DNA of 26,504 bases from CAZKEG01 sp964601575 (GCA_964601575.1 CAZROA010000063.1:1-26504), one strand, 5' to 3'. Positions 1 through 8,744 are shown, counted from the stretch's first letter. Notes: generated by a model from the sequence alone, not told the origin. Numbers and translations are program-made.

Positions 1-23
1 CCATCTTTTTATTTCTGCCAAAA

Positions 24-650
24 ATGGCTATTAACCCTGCGTCAACCCGCACATTTAAAAATTTCCGCATTTTACTTGCCGAAGATGATCAAGCCCTGTG
101 TTCAGCCTTAAAAGAGGCCTTGGAACGAGAAGGTTATGAACTGGTGGGGGTGGCCACCAATGGGCAGGAGGCGGTGGAGCTGGCCCTTACCCACACCCCT
201 GACCTTGTCCTTATGGACATCAAGATGCCGGTTATGAATGGCCTTGAGGCCGCCCGCCGTATAAACGAAAAGCACTTTACCCCTATTGTCTTGATTACCG
301 CCTTTGCTGATCCAGAGTTTTTACGACAGGCCAAAGAGGCCAGAGTAGTGGGCTATCTCTTAAAGCCGGTCTCAATCGATGAGTTAGTCTCCGCCATAGA
401 GATTGCCCAGGCCATAGGTCATGAAATCAACACCCTAGAGGGGCAGATCGAGGATCTCAAGGCCAAGTTAGAGGGCCGTAAATACATCGAAAGGGCCAAG
501 GGTTTCTTGATGGATGCTTACGGTATGAAAGAAGGGGAGGCTATGCAATTTCTCCGACGCGAGGCCCGCAAGCGTCGAATCAAGATAGAGGCCCTGGCCA
601 GGCTCATCGTCGAGGCCGCTAAGGAACTCCTTCAAAAGACCTCGGGTTGA
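24..650 (+). CDS. ANTAR-domain response regulator (AmiR/NasR type)
   Basis: A 208-residue two-domain regulator. Residues 15-130 form a receiver domain, with acidic pocket E20/D21/D22, phospho-acceptor D65 in LMDIKMP, T92 and K114 (KP). A linking helix follows, then an ANTAR domain at about 150-200 (ERAKGFLMDAYGMKEGEA, ending ARLIVEAAKELL). ANTAR proteins bind paired small RNA hairpins and prevent transcription termination, often in nitrogen or respiratory control; that is family knowledge. The ATG at 24 has no Shine-Dalgarno sequence and the frame stays open to the window edge, so the true start may lie upstream. Its partner kinase is not identifiable; the nearest kinase (4572-6944) carries its own receiver. 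Its TGA stop directly abuts the reverse gyrase stop on the other strand. I saw no obvious target hairpin pair in the window. The domain call is firm; the role is not. Confidence 0.9.
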   Translation: MAINPASTRTFKNFRILLAEDDQALCSALKEALEREGYELVGVATNGQEAVELALTHTPDLVLMDIKMPVMNGLEAARRINEKHFTPIVLITAFADPEFLRQAKEARVVGYLLKPVSIDELVSAIEIAQAIGHEINTLEGQIEDLKAKLEGRKYIERAKGFLMDAYGMKEGEAMQFLRREARKRRIKIEALARLIVEAAKELLQKTSG

Positions 651-3600
651 TCATTCCCAATGAACGACATGCTGTTTTAATTCTTCCTCTGGATATAGTT
701 CGACCTTTTCTTCTTCAAGGAGGTGGCGGATTTCATAGGCCTTGCGTAAGACTTCTTGATAATCCAATTCTCCAGCCTCGATCAGATCCATGGCCTCTTC
801 CAGTCTTCTAGTGAGTTCTTCGTCTACCTGATAGGGGAAGTTCTTCTTTAAGTATTGATAGACCTCACGGCCAAGTTTGGTCGGGAGGAGCCGTCCGCCT
901 TTGAGCACTTTGACGTACCGACGCTGGATTAGAGTGGTCACGATCTCGGCATAGGTGGAAGGACGTCCTAACCCGCGACGTTTCATCTCCTGGACCAGAC
1001 TCCCCTCGGTATAAAGCTCTACTTTGGGGACCAACTGGAGCATGGGCTTGGTTGGTCTTTCCTCTAGCTGAAGGTCGACTACCACAAAGGTCGGGTACAT
1101 CTTTTCAAACCCGGACTCTAATACGGCCTCAATCACCTCTTCCTCCCATTGATACGAAGGGACCATGAAACGAAGACAGGAGACTCTTACTTTGGCAGCT
1201 CGCATCTGGCTGGCCATAAAACGGCGAAAGATCAGGTCGTACAACTTCAAGGCTCGGTCTGCATCACTTAATGAGAGCAGGCCAGCAGCGATCATGGCCT
1301 GGAGTTCTTTGGCCTCCCTCGGTCTGGTGGGGCGAATGGCCTCATGCGCCCCACCTTCTGCCCATCCCCGAGGGTAGAAGAATTCTTCACCAAAGTGTTC
1401 GGTGATATACGGTTTGGCCACTTGATAACGCCCGGCCTCAGAGACTCGAGTCGAATCGGTACGATGGTAGGTGATGAGCCCGGACTCAAAGAGTTCCTGA
1501 AGTAGGGCCATGGTCTGCTTGGTACTCAGGCGTAGCCGTTGATGGGCATCCTGAAGGATAGTGTCGGTGGTATAGGGTGGGAGAGGATTTTTCTGCTCTT
1601 CTTGACGGGCAAGTATTTCCCATTTTAAGGCCTCTAGTTCCTTAAAGACCTTTTTGGCCAGAGGGATATCTTCTAATTCCAGATGAAAGCGATGACCGAA
1701 GAGGACGAAGCTCAAACGGGCCTTTTTCTTACGCGCTTCATCAGCCCGGGCAATGACCCAGCCAAGGACCGGGGTCTGGACTCGACCAGCCGAAAGCCTC
1801 CGCCGCCCAAAGGCTGACCAGAGTCTACGGGAAAGGGTAAACCCTACCCAGCGATCTACGACCCTACGGGTGAGCTGGGCCTTGACCCGGTTGAGGTTGA
1901 ACTCCACCGGGGTCTCAAGGGCGGATCGAAAGGCCTTGGGGGTCACCTCGTGAAATTCGAGACGCTTGATGTGAGAATTGAAAGGACGGAGTTCGATAAA
2001 TAGGTCGTAGGCAATCTTTTCTCCCTCGGCATCCGGGTCGCTTCCAATAAAGACTTCATCGATCTCAAAGGCCAGGCGTCGAAGGCCTTCTAGAAGGTCA
2101 CCCTTGTCAAAGACTGGTCCTTGAGGACAACGGATTTTTACTTCCTCTGGGTCAACCAATTGCTCCCCGGTGGGACGACAGATCTTGATGGTGTCAAATA
2201 TCGGTTCAAAAAGGCCCTCCTTTTCATAAACCCCAAAGAAGCCCCTTTGTCGCGAAAGATTAAAGACATGGCCCAGGGAGGCGGTCACCATAAGGACACG
2301 GTTTTCAATGGGAATTTCGTAGACAAAGGCCTCGCCTACTCGTCTTATGGTGGGTTTACCCCAGAAGGAGGCTATGGTCTTGGCCTTATGGGGGGACTCG
2401 ACTAGGACCAAGGTGGTTTGCGAGAGGTCTTTAAAGGCCTGAGAGGTGGTTGATTTCTTTCTTCGGACTTCGATCAGTTCTTGGGCCAGGGCCTTTAAAT
2501 CGAGCTCCTCCACCGAGGTGAAAACGAAATCATCCCCTAATTGGAAACGCAGCCGGCGTTCCAGACTGGCCAAGGCCCTTGAATCATCATTAAGGACCAA
2601 AGATAATCCCTTAAGTAGTCCGAAGACGGTTAGACGAGATACCCGCCCGGAGGCCTGAAGATAGGTGGCTGTATCCCCTACTACCAAATAGAGGGTATCT
2701 CCTTCTCGCTTGAGAAAAATATCTTCTGAGGTCTCAAGCTTGGCCAAAAAGGACGGATCTTCAAATTTTCTTTCTAAGAATTTTTTGATTTCTTCCACCC
2801 GGGCCTTGATTTTGGGATAGCGCTCCAGGGCTTCTTCTCTGAGGGTCAAATATCGCCTTAGATATTGAAGATCAGAAAGGGCTTGAAGACGTTCTTCTTC
2901 CTCAAGCAGAGGCAGGATATGGACCAAGAGATTATAAAGGCCTTGCGGGGCCAAAGAGACCTTCGTGGGGAAGAGATGGCGGGGAACACCAAGAAACAAG
3001 GCGTATTTAAGGACAAAGGGTAAATCGATGCCCCTGACCAAGGGATTGGTTGAATGAGCAAGCCCAACGGCCAGATCAAACTGGCCCTTTTCCATCTCCT
3101 GGATCAATTCTCCCGGTGAGAGCTCGAGATAGCTCAAGACGCGAAGGCCTTTTTTGCGAAGGGAATCGACCGCTTCTTCCACCTTATCCCGTCCATAGAC
3201 TGCGGAGACGAAAAGGAGCCCCCCTGGGCCGAGAATGCGTGAGAAATTAAAGGCCCTTTCCAAAAGCTCATCCCATTCTCCGACTCCAGTCTTGGCATCG
3301 ACAATGTTTCTTATATTGGAGACCGCTCGGTGGACATCAAAACCAAGCAAGAAACGGAAGAGCATGACCCGATTGGTCCGAGGGCGCAGGGTGGCTGAAG
3401 ACATGATGAGGATCTTTTGGCCGGCGTGTCTTTGCCGAACCCTTTCCAGTCGTTGGAGATCGCCTTCGCTCTTGTTGGGTTTCAAGGCCAGGGCTATCTC
3501 TTGCTCATTAAAACCGAGTAAACCAAAGAGACGATCGACATGGGCCGAACGTTTGAGAAAGGAATCTACGTCATCAATAAAGACCAGTTGGAAGTCAAGC

Positions 3601-4154
3601 GCTTTTAATTCCTCGGCGTGGCGGTAGAAAAAGGCGGTAGTAGCAATAAGGATATCAAAGCTTTGTTCCTCGAAGGCTTGTTTGTCTTTTTTACGCCCTT
3701 GGTAGGCCAAAATATTCACCTCAAGCCCGGCCTTTTGGGCCAGTTCTTCCAGACGTTCCCCGATCTGCTGGACCAAAAGCTTGGTGGGGACCAAGATAAG
3801 GGCCCGCCCCTTGTTCACCAAGGTGGCCAATAGGCCAAAGGTAGTCTTACCCGTGCCAGTAGGGGCCACAATGGCAAAGGATTCGCGAAAAAGGAGCCTT
3901 TTTAACCAAGTACGCTGAAGGGAAGAAGGGGAATAACCCAAGGCCTTCATCCAGAGGTTTTCGATCTCTCCGAGTCTTTCTTTCACTTCACAGAAGGGGC
4001 CTAAAAAATTTAGGTTTCCTTGCCTCTTCAGGGTTTCACATACCGGGCCTTCTTTTGGGAGACACTGTTCACAGGGGAGCCCCTGGGCTAAACGCGTATC
4101 TGAGATCAGACCGTGACAATTTGGACAACCATGGGCCACTAGGAAAAGATTCAT
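651..4154 (-). CDS. rgy: Reverse gyrase
   Basis: ATP-dependent type IA topoisomerase that introduces positive supercoils; the hallmark enzyme of hyperthermophiles and extreme thermophiles. The 1167 residues run in the usual order. An N-terminal zinc finger uses C10, C13, C28 and C31. The helicase-like half has Walker A APTGTGKTT (97-105) and Walker B DDVD (194-197). The topoisomerase I half begins near 580 (VLVESPHKAKTI), with the acidic DPDAE triad around 706-710 and catalytic Y896 in GLITYHRTDST. Length is normal for the family. The second zinc finger expected inside the topoisomerase half is reduced to C659 and C676. An in-frame GTG lies 9 bases further upstream (4163), but AAGGTGAG sits 5-6 bases before the ATG at 4154, so I use the ATG. 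It is monocistronic and divergent from the FmdB-like gene, with overlapping promoters. Confidence 0.97.
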   Translation of the reverse strand: MNLFLVAHGCPNCHGLISDTRLAQGLPCEQCLPKEGPVCETLKRQGNLNFLGPFCEVKERLGEIENLWMKALGYSPSSLQRTWLKRLLFRESFAIVAPTGTGKTTFGLLATLVNKGRALILVPTKLLVQQIGERLEELAQKAGLEVNILAYQGRKKDKQAFEEQSFDILIATTAFFYRHAEELKALDFQLVFIDDVDSFLKRSAHVDRLFGLLGFNEQEIALALKPNKSEGDLQRLERVRQRHAGQKILIMSSATLRPRTNRVMLFRFLLGFDVHRAVSNIRNIVDAKTGVGEWDELLERAFNFSRILGPGGLLFVSAVYGRDKVEEAVDSLRKKGLRVLSYLELSPGELIQEMEKGQFDLAVGLAHSTNPLVRGIDLPFVLKYALFLGVPRHLFPTKVSLAPQGLYNLLVHILPLLEEEERLQALSDLQYLRRYLTLREEALERYPKIKARVEEIKKFLERKFEDPSFLAKLETSEDIFLKREGDTLYLVVGDTATYLQASGRVSRLTVFGLLKGLSLVLNDDSRALASLERRLRFQLGDDFVFTSVEELDLKALAQELIEVRRKKSTTSQAFKDLSQTTLVLVESPHKAKTIASFWGKPTIRRVGEAFVYEIPIENRVLMVTASLGHVFNLSRQRGFFGVYEKEGLFEPIFDTIKICRPTGEQLVDPEEVKIRCPQGPVFDKGDLLEGLRRLAFEIDEVFIGSDPDAEGEKIAYDLFIELRPFNSHIKRLEFHEVTPKAFRSALETPVEFNLNRVKAQLTRRVVDRWVGFTLSRRLWSAFGRRRLSAGRVQTPVLGWVIARADEARKKKARLSFVLFGHRFHLELEDIPLAKKVFKELEALKWEILARQEEQKNPLPPYTTDTILQDAHQRLRLSTKQTMALLQELFESGLITYHRTDSTRVSEAGRYQVAKPYITEHFGEEFFYPRGWAEGGAHEAIRPTRPREAKELQAMIAAGLLSLSDADRALKLYDLIFRRFMASQMRAAKVRVSCLRFMVPSYQWEEEVIEAVLESGFEKMYPTFVVVDLQLEERPTKPMLQLVPKVELYTEGSLVQEMKRRGLGRPSTYAEIVTTLIQRRYVKVLKGGRLLPTKLGREVYQYLKKNFPYQVDEELTRRLEEAMDLIEAGELDYQEVLRKAYEIRHLLEEEKVELYPEEELKQHVVHWE

Positions 4155-4164
4155 TTCTCTCACC

Positions 4165-4192
4165 TTGGCGTCAATTTGGTTTACAGTATAGA
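4165..4192 (+). promoter_or_regulatory. Predicted sigma70 promoter of the FmdB-like gene
   Basis: TTGGCG (4165-4170), a 16-base spacer and TATAGA (4187-4192) precede the zinc-ribbon gene, with an expected start site near 4199. The -10 shares four bases with the reverse gyrase -10 on the other strand, so polymerase could occupy only one of them at a time. Prediction only. Confidence 0.4.
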
Positions 4193-4213
4193 TTAAAGCA
4201 CCTGAACTCTGAA
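4185..4213 (-). promoter_or_regulatory. Predicted sigma70 promoter of reverse gyrase
   Basis: On the minus strand, TTCAGA (4213-4208), a 17-base spacer and TATACT (4190-4185) give 4/6 and 5/6 matches to consensus. Transcription would start near 4178, about 24 bases before the ATG and its AAGGTGAG ribosome site. The -10 hexamer overlaps that of the opposing promoter. Prediction from sequence only. Confidence 0.5.
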
Positions 4214-4225
4214 GAGGAGGTTTTT

Positions 4226-4588
4226 ATGCCCATTTATGAATTTCGCTGTGAGCTCTGTGGGGCGGTATTTGAGCACCTCCAAAAGATGTCTGATCCTTGG
4301 CCTCCCTGCCCCAAATGTGGTAGCCAACGGGTCTTCAAACTGCCCTCGATCTTTGGCTTTAAGGATGCCAGCTCTTGGCGTTCGGAGCGAGAACAGGCCA
4401 TTTTGAAACGGGCCCGAGATTATCTAGTGGATGGCAAGGTAAAAGAGGCCGAGCGTTTTCTCAAAAAGGCCCAGGAACACGTAAAGACAGACAGAATTTC
4501 CAAACTTTCAGAGGCCTTGGCCAAACGTAAACCCCAGAAAGGGGCCTTTGTCAGCCGGACGGAGGCAATCATTACAAAAAGGAAGTAA
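4226..4588 (+). CDS. FmdB-family zinc-ribbon protein
   Basis: A 120-residue protein starting MPIYEFRCELCG, the standard opening of the FmdB putative regulatory family. C8/C11 and C28/C31 (CPKCG) form one zinc ribbon. The remainder is a basic, predicted helical tail (about 45-120) rich in Lys, Arg and Glu, longer than in the shortest members of the family. The longer open frame from 4055 is rejected because GAGGAGG at 4214-4220 lies 5 bases before the ATG at 4226. The family is linked by name to regulation of formamidase, but most members have no proven function and none should be assumed here. Its last 17 bases overlap the 3' end of the histidine kinase on the other strand. Confidence 0.85.
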   Translation: MPIYEFRCELCGAVFEHLQKMSDPWPPCPKCGSQRVFKLPSIFGFKDASSWRSEREQAILKRARDYLVDGKVKEAERFLKKAQEHVKTDRISKLSEALAKRKPQKGAFVSRTEAIITKRK

Positions 4589-6944
4589 AAATCTTTTCGA
4601 TCTCTTGAAGGAGTTGTTTGAAAGTAAATGGTTTTTTTAAAATATGGAAATTTTCTTCGTCAAAGCCGTATTTTTCCAAAACATGCTGGGCATAACCGGA
4701 AATAAAGAGAATTTTTATCTGCGGTGCCTCTTTTTGAATCAATCTATAGAGTTGGACCCCGTCCATTTTAGGCATAACTACATCGGTTATGACTAAGTCG
4801 ACGTCATATTGGTGTTTACGTAACCAATCCAAGGCCTCTTCACCGTTGGACGCCACAGCGACCTTAAACCCCTGGCCTTCTAACATCTCGGCCAGCATCT
4901 CTCGTATATGAGGTTCATCTTCAACGACTAATATTTTCTGTGTCCACACCTTTTGGTCCTCTGATTCCGGGCTCAAAATATCCTTTCCTTGTCGAAGCGC
5001 CTCTGGGATCTCTAAAGGCAAAATAATCTCAAAAGTGGTCCCTTTACCCAGTTGGCTTTCGACTTTTATCTCCCCTCCGGCTCTACGGACCAGAGAAAGG
5101 ATAATAGTTAAGCCTAGCCCGGCCCCCTCCCCTGGAGCTTTGGTAGTGTAAAAAGGATCGAAGATTTGGGCAAGTCTTTCTGGAGAAATTCCTTGACCAG
5201 TATCACAAATCTTGAGCAGGGCGCAAGGACCTCTCTCTGAGGTCTCCACCCGTTTGGTCTTAATGGTAAGTTTGCCACCAAAGGGCATGGCATCCTTGGC
5301 ATTAATGACCAGGTTGGTCAGGATGTGCTGCAAGTCTTCAAAAGAGAGCTTGACCGGTAGGCGTTCGGAGGAGAGTTTTAGGTCTAACTCGATGTTTTCT
5401 CCAAGCATCTTTTTGAGGACTTCAGCCTGTTCGGTAATTAGTCGGTTGATATCTTCGACCTTTTCTTCGCTGGAGCGTTCCCTGGAAAAGACTAAGAGTT
5501 GTTTGATGAGAGAAGTCCCCGAATCCACTGCTTTTTGTATCTTGGAGATATAATTTTGAATCTTGGCGTTATCTTGGGTCCGTTGACGGATAAGGTCTAT
5601 ATAGCCGTTGACAATGGCCAAAATATTGTTGAATTCATGGGCAATATTTCCGGTAAGACGCCCGAGGACCTCCAATTTTTGGGAACGGATCAGGTTCTCT
5701 TCCTGTTGTTTCTCTTCGGTGATGTCTTGAATCATCCCCAGACGAACCAAATCAGTATCAAGCCAAGAGATGTAGGATTCATAGATCCTTAACCATCGCC
5801 CTCGTGTTTCATCAAAGATCTCTCGGGCCTCTTTTAAAGAGGGCTTGGCCTGCTTCAGGTGACAAAATCCGCAGACCTCTTTTCGATTAAACAGGAGTTT
5901 AAAACAAGGCTCCTGGCCGATGAGGTATTCGCCAAAGTATTCTTTGAAAAGGGAATTGTGATAGAGGATGCGTCCGGTAGGGGGGTGAACGATATAGACG
6001 ATGACCGGGAGATTCTCAAGGATGGTGAGCAGCCTTTCCTGGGCGAGCTTAATAGAGGTGATATCCCGCCCGATGATCAAGATGCGGTTCTCGGCATCAC
6101 AACGGAAAGGAATGAGCAAAAAGTCGATCCAAACTCGTTTTTCTCCCTGTCTGATCTTGATGCTCTCCTGAAGGGGTCCCCCTTGGGTAGAAAGCTTGTG
6201 TAAAAGGGATTTGAGTTTATCCAAAAGCGGCTTGTATTCCGGGCGCATGTGGGCGATTTCGTCAAAGGTATGCCCCTGATACACATGTCTCTTAAAATTG
6301 AAGAGCTTGAGGGCCTTTTTGTTGACCAACAGCCATTTTTCTTGATGGTCGGTAAGGATGACTAGATCAGGAATGTTATTCAGAAGCTCTTGAAAGACGC
6401 GGGTGATGTCCAGGTATTCTGTCTCCCTTTTTTGGCGCTTGATGGCTACGGCCAAGGTTTCGGTCAGGGTCTCTAACAGAGAGAGTTCCTCTTCTTCAGG
6501 TCGCCGGGGTCCAAAGTCGAGGAGAAAGATGCCGTTCCACCATTTGCCATCAAACAAAGGGAAGACAAAGAAGAAATGATCGGTATCGTTAAGTAGGCCG
6601 AGGGCCTCTATTTCTTCCTTTCGCAAAAGGCATCTCTCCCCGGTGGAGAGCTTGGTCTCTACCCCAGGCCAGACCTCTTGATATTCGATTATATCTGGGA
6701 ATTTGGGTGCCCCATTGCTTGTAGACCATTCACAGATACGAGAGGCCACCAGTTGCCAGCGATAATCCAGGCGGTTGTAATAGACGGCAGCCTTTTCCAG
6801 ACGAAAGATCTGGCCTATTTTCTGGAGAAAGGAATTCAAGGGGAGATGATATTGAGAGGCAAAGAGCCGATTAACCGCCTGAAGGAGAGGAACAAGGCCG
6901 GTTTCTGGGGTTTTCGGGCCTAAATCTGACTTGTTAAGGACCAT
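4572..6944 (-). CDS. Soluble PAS-domain hybrid sensor histidine kinase
   Basis: 790 residues with no membrane segment, so a cytoplasmic sensor. In order: a GAF-like region (about 15-170); PAS 1 (about 180-300, ending GRDITSIK); PAS 2 (about 303-412, ending IQDITEEK); a phospho-acceptor domain with H436 in GNIAHEFNNILA; an ATPase domain with N-box NLVINAKDAM (544-553), DTGQGIS (581-587) and GAGLGLT (607-613); and a C-terminal receiver (about 669-790) with phospho-acceptor D721 in ITDVVMPKMDG. The HEFNN/NAKDAM signatures are those of NtrB-like kinases. PAS 2 carries a CGFCH sequence (358-362) resembling a recurrent Cys-rich PAS motif. The ATG at 6944 has only a weak GAGAAAG upstream. No output partner is adjacent, so the signal and target are unknown. 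Confidence 0.92.
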   Translation of the reverse strand: MVLNKSDLGPKTPETGLVPLLQAVNRLFASQYHLPLNSFLQKIGQIFRLEKAAVYYNRLDYRWQLVASRICEWSTSNGAPKFPDIIEYQEVWPGVETKLSTGERCLLRKEEIEALGLLNDTDHFFFVFPLFDGKWWNGIFLLDFGPRRPEEEELSLLETLTETLAVAIKRQKRETEYLDITRVFQELLNNIPDLVILTDHQEKWLLVNKKALKLFNFKRHVYQGHTFDEIAHMRPEYKPLLDKLKSLLHKLSTQGGPLQESIKIRQGEKRVWIDFLLIPFRCDAENRILIIGRDITSIKLAQERLLTILENLPVIVYIVHPPTGRILYHNSLFKEYFGEYLIGQEPCFKLLFNRKEVCGFCHLKQAKPSLKEAREIFDETRGRWLRIYESYISWLDTDLVRLGMIQDITEEKQQEENLIRSQKLEVLGRLTGNIAHEFNNILAIVNGYIDLIRQRTQDNAKIQNYISKIQKAVDSGTSLIKQLLVFSRERSSEEKVEDINRLITEQAEVLKKMLGENIELDLKLSSERLPVKLSFEDLQHILTNLVINAKDAMPFGGKLTIKTKRVETSERGPCALLKICDTGQGISPERLAQIFDPFYTTKAPGEGAGLGLTIILSLVRRAGGEIKVESQLGKGTTFEIILPLEIPEALRQGKDILSPESEDQKVWTQKILVVEDEPHIREMLAEMLEGQGFKVAVASNGEEALDWLRKHQYDVDLVITDVVMPKMDGVQLYRLIQKEAPQIKILFISGYAQHVLEKYGFDEENFHILKKPFTFKQLLQEIEKIFTSFL

Positions 6945-7153
6945 CTTTCTCTATAAGAACCGAAATTTTCAAATTTAGAGATATTATCTCCTTGGAAGGC
7001 CTCAACTTTGCCCCTCCCTTTCCACCGGATAAATCTTGAGCAGAACCTCTTCAAATTAAAGACACAAATCCTTGATGGTATAAATCTCGAACTTTGTTCA
7101 TTTTACTTTAAATTTAAAATCATTGATTGTTATAGTAAATTTTTTTCAATAAA

Positions 7154-7182
7154 TTGAAAAGTTCCGGGTTTATTTGTTAGAT
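7154..7182 (+). promoter_or_regulatory. Predicted selD promoter in the 6945-7213 intergenic region
   Basis: TTGAAA (7154-7159), 17 bases, then TTAGAT (7177-7182) gives a plausible sigma70 promoter with a leader of about 25 bases before the selD ATG at 7214. The surrounding 269-base gap is AT-rich. Apart from a TTCAAT/ATTGAA inverted repeat at 7145-7158 touching the -35, I see nothing else in it. Prediction only. Confidence 0.4.
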
Positions 7183-7213
7183 AGACAAAATAATAAAATT
7201 TTTCGAGGGGCCG

Positions 7214-8251
7214 ATGTCGGTAAGATTGACGACCAAAGTCAAGGCAGCGGGGTGAGCGGCCAAGCTTCCGCCGGCGGAGCTGGCGGAAATCCTTAACTCC
7301 TTGCCGCGTTTCAAACACCCCGATCTCTTGGTCGGCTTTGAAGGCGCTGCAGATGCCGCTGTCTATCGCCTTGGGCCGGATAAGGCCTTGGTTTGTACCT
7401 TGGATTTCTTTACCCCTATTGTGGATGATCCGTACTGGTTTGGCCAAATCGCTGCGGCCAACGCCCTTTCCGACATCTATACCATGGGCGGCACCCCGCT
7501 TTTGGCCCTTAATATTGTTTGTTTTCCCAAGGAAGGTCTGGATAGGAACATCCTCAAAGAGATCCTGAAGGGTGGGCTAGAAAAGGTCCAAGAGGCCGGG
7601 GCGGTGCTCGCTGGAGGTCACAGCCTGGATGACCAAGAAATCAAATACGGGCTCTCGGTGGTCGGTCTGGTACATCCAGAAAGGTTCATTACCAATGCCG
7701 GGGCAAGCCCTGGAGATCATCTTTATCTTACCAAACCCCTAGGCACAGGGATCATTGCCACCGCAGTCAAAGGGGGTATGGCTGACCAGGCAGTCCAAAA
7801 GCGAGTCATGGAGGTGATGGCCACCCTTAATCAAGCGGCCAGCGAGGCCATGATCGAGGTAGGAGTCCATGCCGCCACAGACATTACCGGTTTCGGCTTG
7901 CTCGGTCACGCCCTGGAGATGGCCCAGGCCAGTGGAGTCCAATTGGTGATCGAAGCCAGTCGAGTGCCGGTGATCAAAGAGGCCTTGGACTTCGTAAAAC
8001 TTGGTTTTGTCCCGGCCGGGGATTTTGAAAACAAAAAATTTTGTCAAAAGGTAGTGTGTGTAGAACCGGGAGTTGATCCTATCCGCTTGGAGGTCCTTTA
8101 TGATGCCCAGACCTCCGGCGGTTTGCTCATTGCCGTCCCTCCGGAAAGGTCCCAGGCCCTCTTTGAAAAGATGTTAGAAAAGGGGGTCTTTGAAGCGGCC
8201 TTTATCGGCCAGGCCCAAGAGGGGGAACCACGGGTAATCGTGCGTCCCTGA
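7214..8251 (+). CDS. selD: Selenide, water dikinase, itself a selenoprotein (TGA = Sec at codon 14)
   Basis: Makes selenophosphate from selenide and ATP, the selenium donor for selenocysteine and selenouridine synthesis. A conventional call would begin at the TTG at 7301 and lose the catalytic N terminus. Reading upstream in the same frame gives PPAELAEILNSLPRF, preceded by AAKL, then TGA (7253-7255), then MSVRLTTKVKAAG from the ATG at 7214, with AGGGG at 7206-7210. The TGA falls exactly where Escherichia coli SelD has catalytic Cys17, three residues before the conserved lysine (here U14 and K17). Full length is then 345 residues, as in the family. Metal/ATP residues follow in the usual places (GAADAAVYRLG, TLDFFTPIVDDP, NALSDIYTMGG, AGGHS, TDITGFGLLGH, QTSGGLL). 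It ends 1 base from the opposing thioredoxin gene. Confidence 0.93.
7253..7288 (+). promoter_or_regulatory. Bacterial SECIS-like hairpin directing Sec insertion at the selD TGA
   Basis: The in-frame TGA (7253-7255) is followed by a perfect 7-bp stem, TTCCGCC (7266-7272) with GGCGGAA (7282-7288), closing a 9-base loop that opens with GG (7273-7281). Seventeen bases separate the TGA from the loop. Known bacterial SECIS elements have a G in the first two loop positions and roughly this spacing. A competing fold (AGCT arms around CCGCCGGCGG) exists, so the exact structure needs folding. Confidence 0.75.
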
Positions 8252-8252
8252 T

Positions 8253-8744
8253 TCACCCCTGATGCTCTAAAAGGGCCATCACTTCCTGCTCTAAGGTCTT
8301 TTTACCGGCAAAGCCTACGATCTTGCGCACAATACGACCCTCACGATCGACGACGAAGGTAGTGGGCAATAGATCCGGCCAACCAAAGGCTGAGAGGATG
8401 GTATCATCGGCCACGGCTACGTAATATTCAATCCCCCGGGAGCGAATAATCCTCGGCAAGAGGAACTCTCCTCCACGATCCACCATGAAGCTAACGATCT
8501 CTAGGCCCTTGGAATGGAGTTTACGATAGAGCTCGGTAAATTCTATTAATTCTACCTGACAAGGCGGACAATAAGTGGCAAAAAAGTTGATCAGTAATAC
8601 CTTTCCCTTTAGGTCTTTAAAGGAGAGTTCTTTCCCCCGAGCGGTGTAAAATTTGATATGGTAAGGGACCTTTTGATCCTTGGCCCAAGATATTCCTAAC
8701 AGAAAAAAGAGGGAAATAATGACTAAGAGGGCCTTTTTAGCCAT
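8253..8744 (-). CDS. TlpA/ResA-like periplasmic thioredoxin
   Basis: 163 residues: a Sec-type signal or anchor (KKALLVIISLFFLLGISWA), then a thioredoxin fold of the AhpC/TSA-Redoxin type with active site C59-P-P-C62 (FFATYCPPC) and the cis-Pro region LLPTTFVVD. Relatives reduce haem-binding cysteines of apocytochromes c or other periplasmic disulfides. The many c-type cytochromes 4 kb away make a maturation role plausible, but this is inference. The open frame extends to 8864, but AGGAGG lies 7 bases before the ATG at 8744. That ATG overlaps the end of the creatininase gene by 8 bases (ATGGCTAA), indicating translational coupling. Confidence 0.9.
   Translation of the reverse strand: MAKKALLVIISLFFLLGISWAKDQKVPYHIKFYTARGKELSFKDLKGKVLLINFFATYCPPCQVELIEFTELYRKLHSKGLEIVSFMVDRGGEFLLPRIIRSRGIEYYVAVADDTILSAFGWPDLLPTTFVVDREGRIVRKIVGFAGKKTLEQEVMALLEHQG

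Noticed and set aside
5859..5873. CxxCH (CGFCH) in PAS 2 of the hybrid kinase as a haem-c site
   Set aside because: The protein has no signal peptide or membrane segment, and c-type haem is attached in the periplasm. It looks like a Cys-rich PAS motif.
7301..8251. SelD starting at the TTG at 7301 (316 residues)
   Set aside because: It lacks the conserved N terminus and catalytic residue. The frame continues upstream through a Sec-type TGA to a good ATG at 7214.
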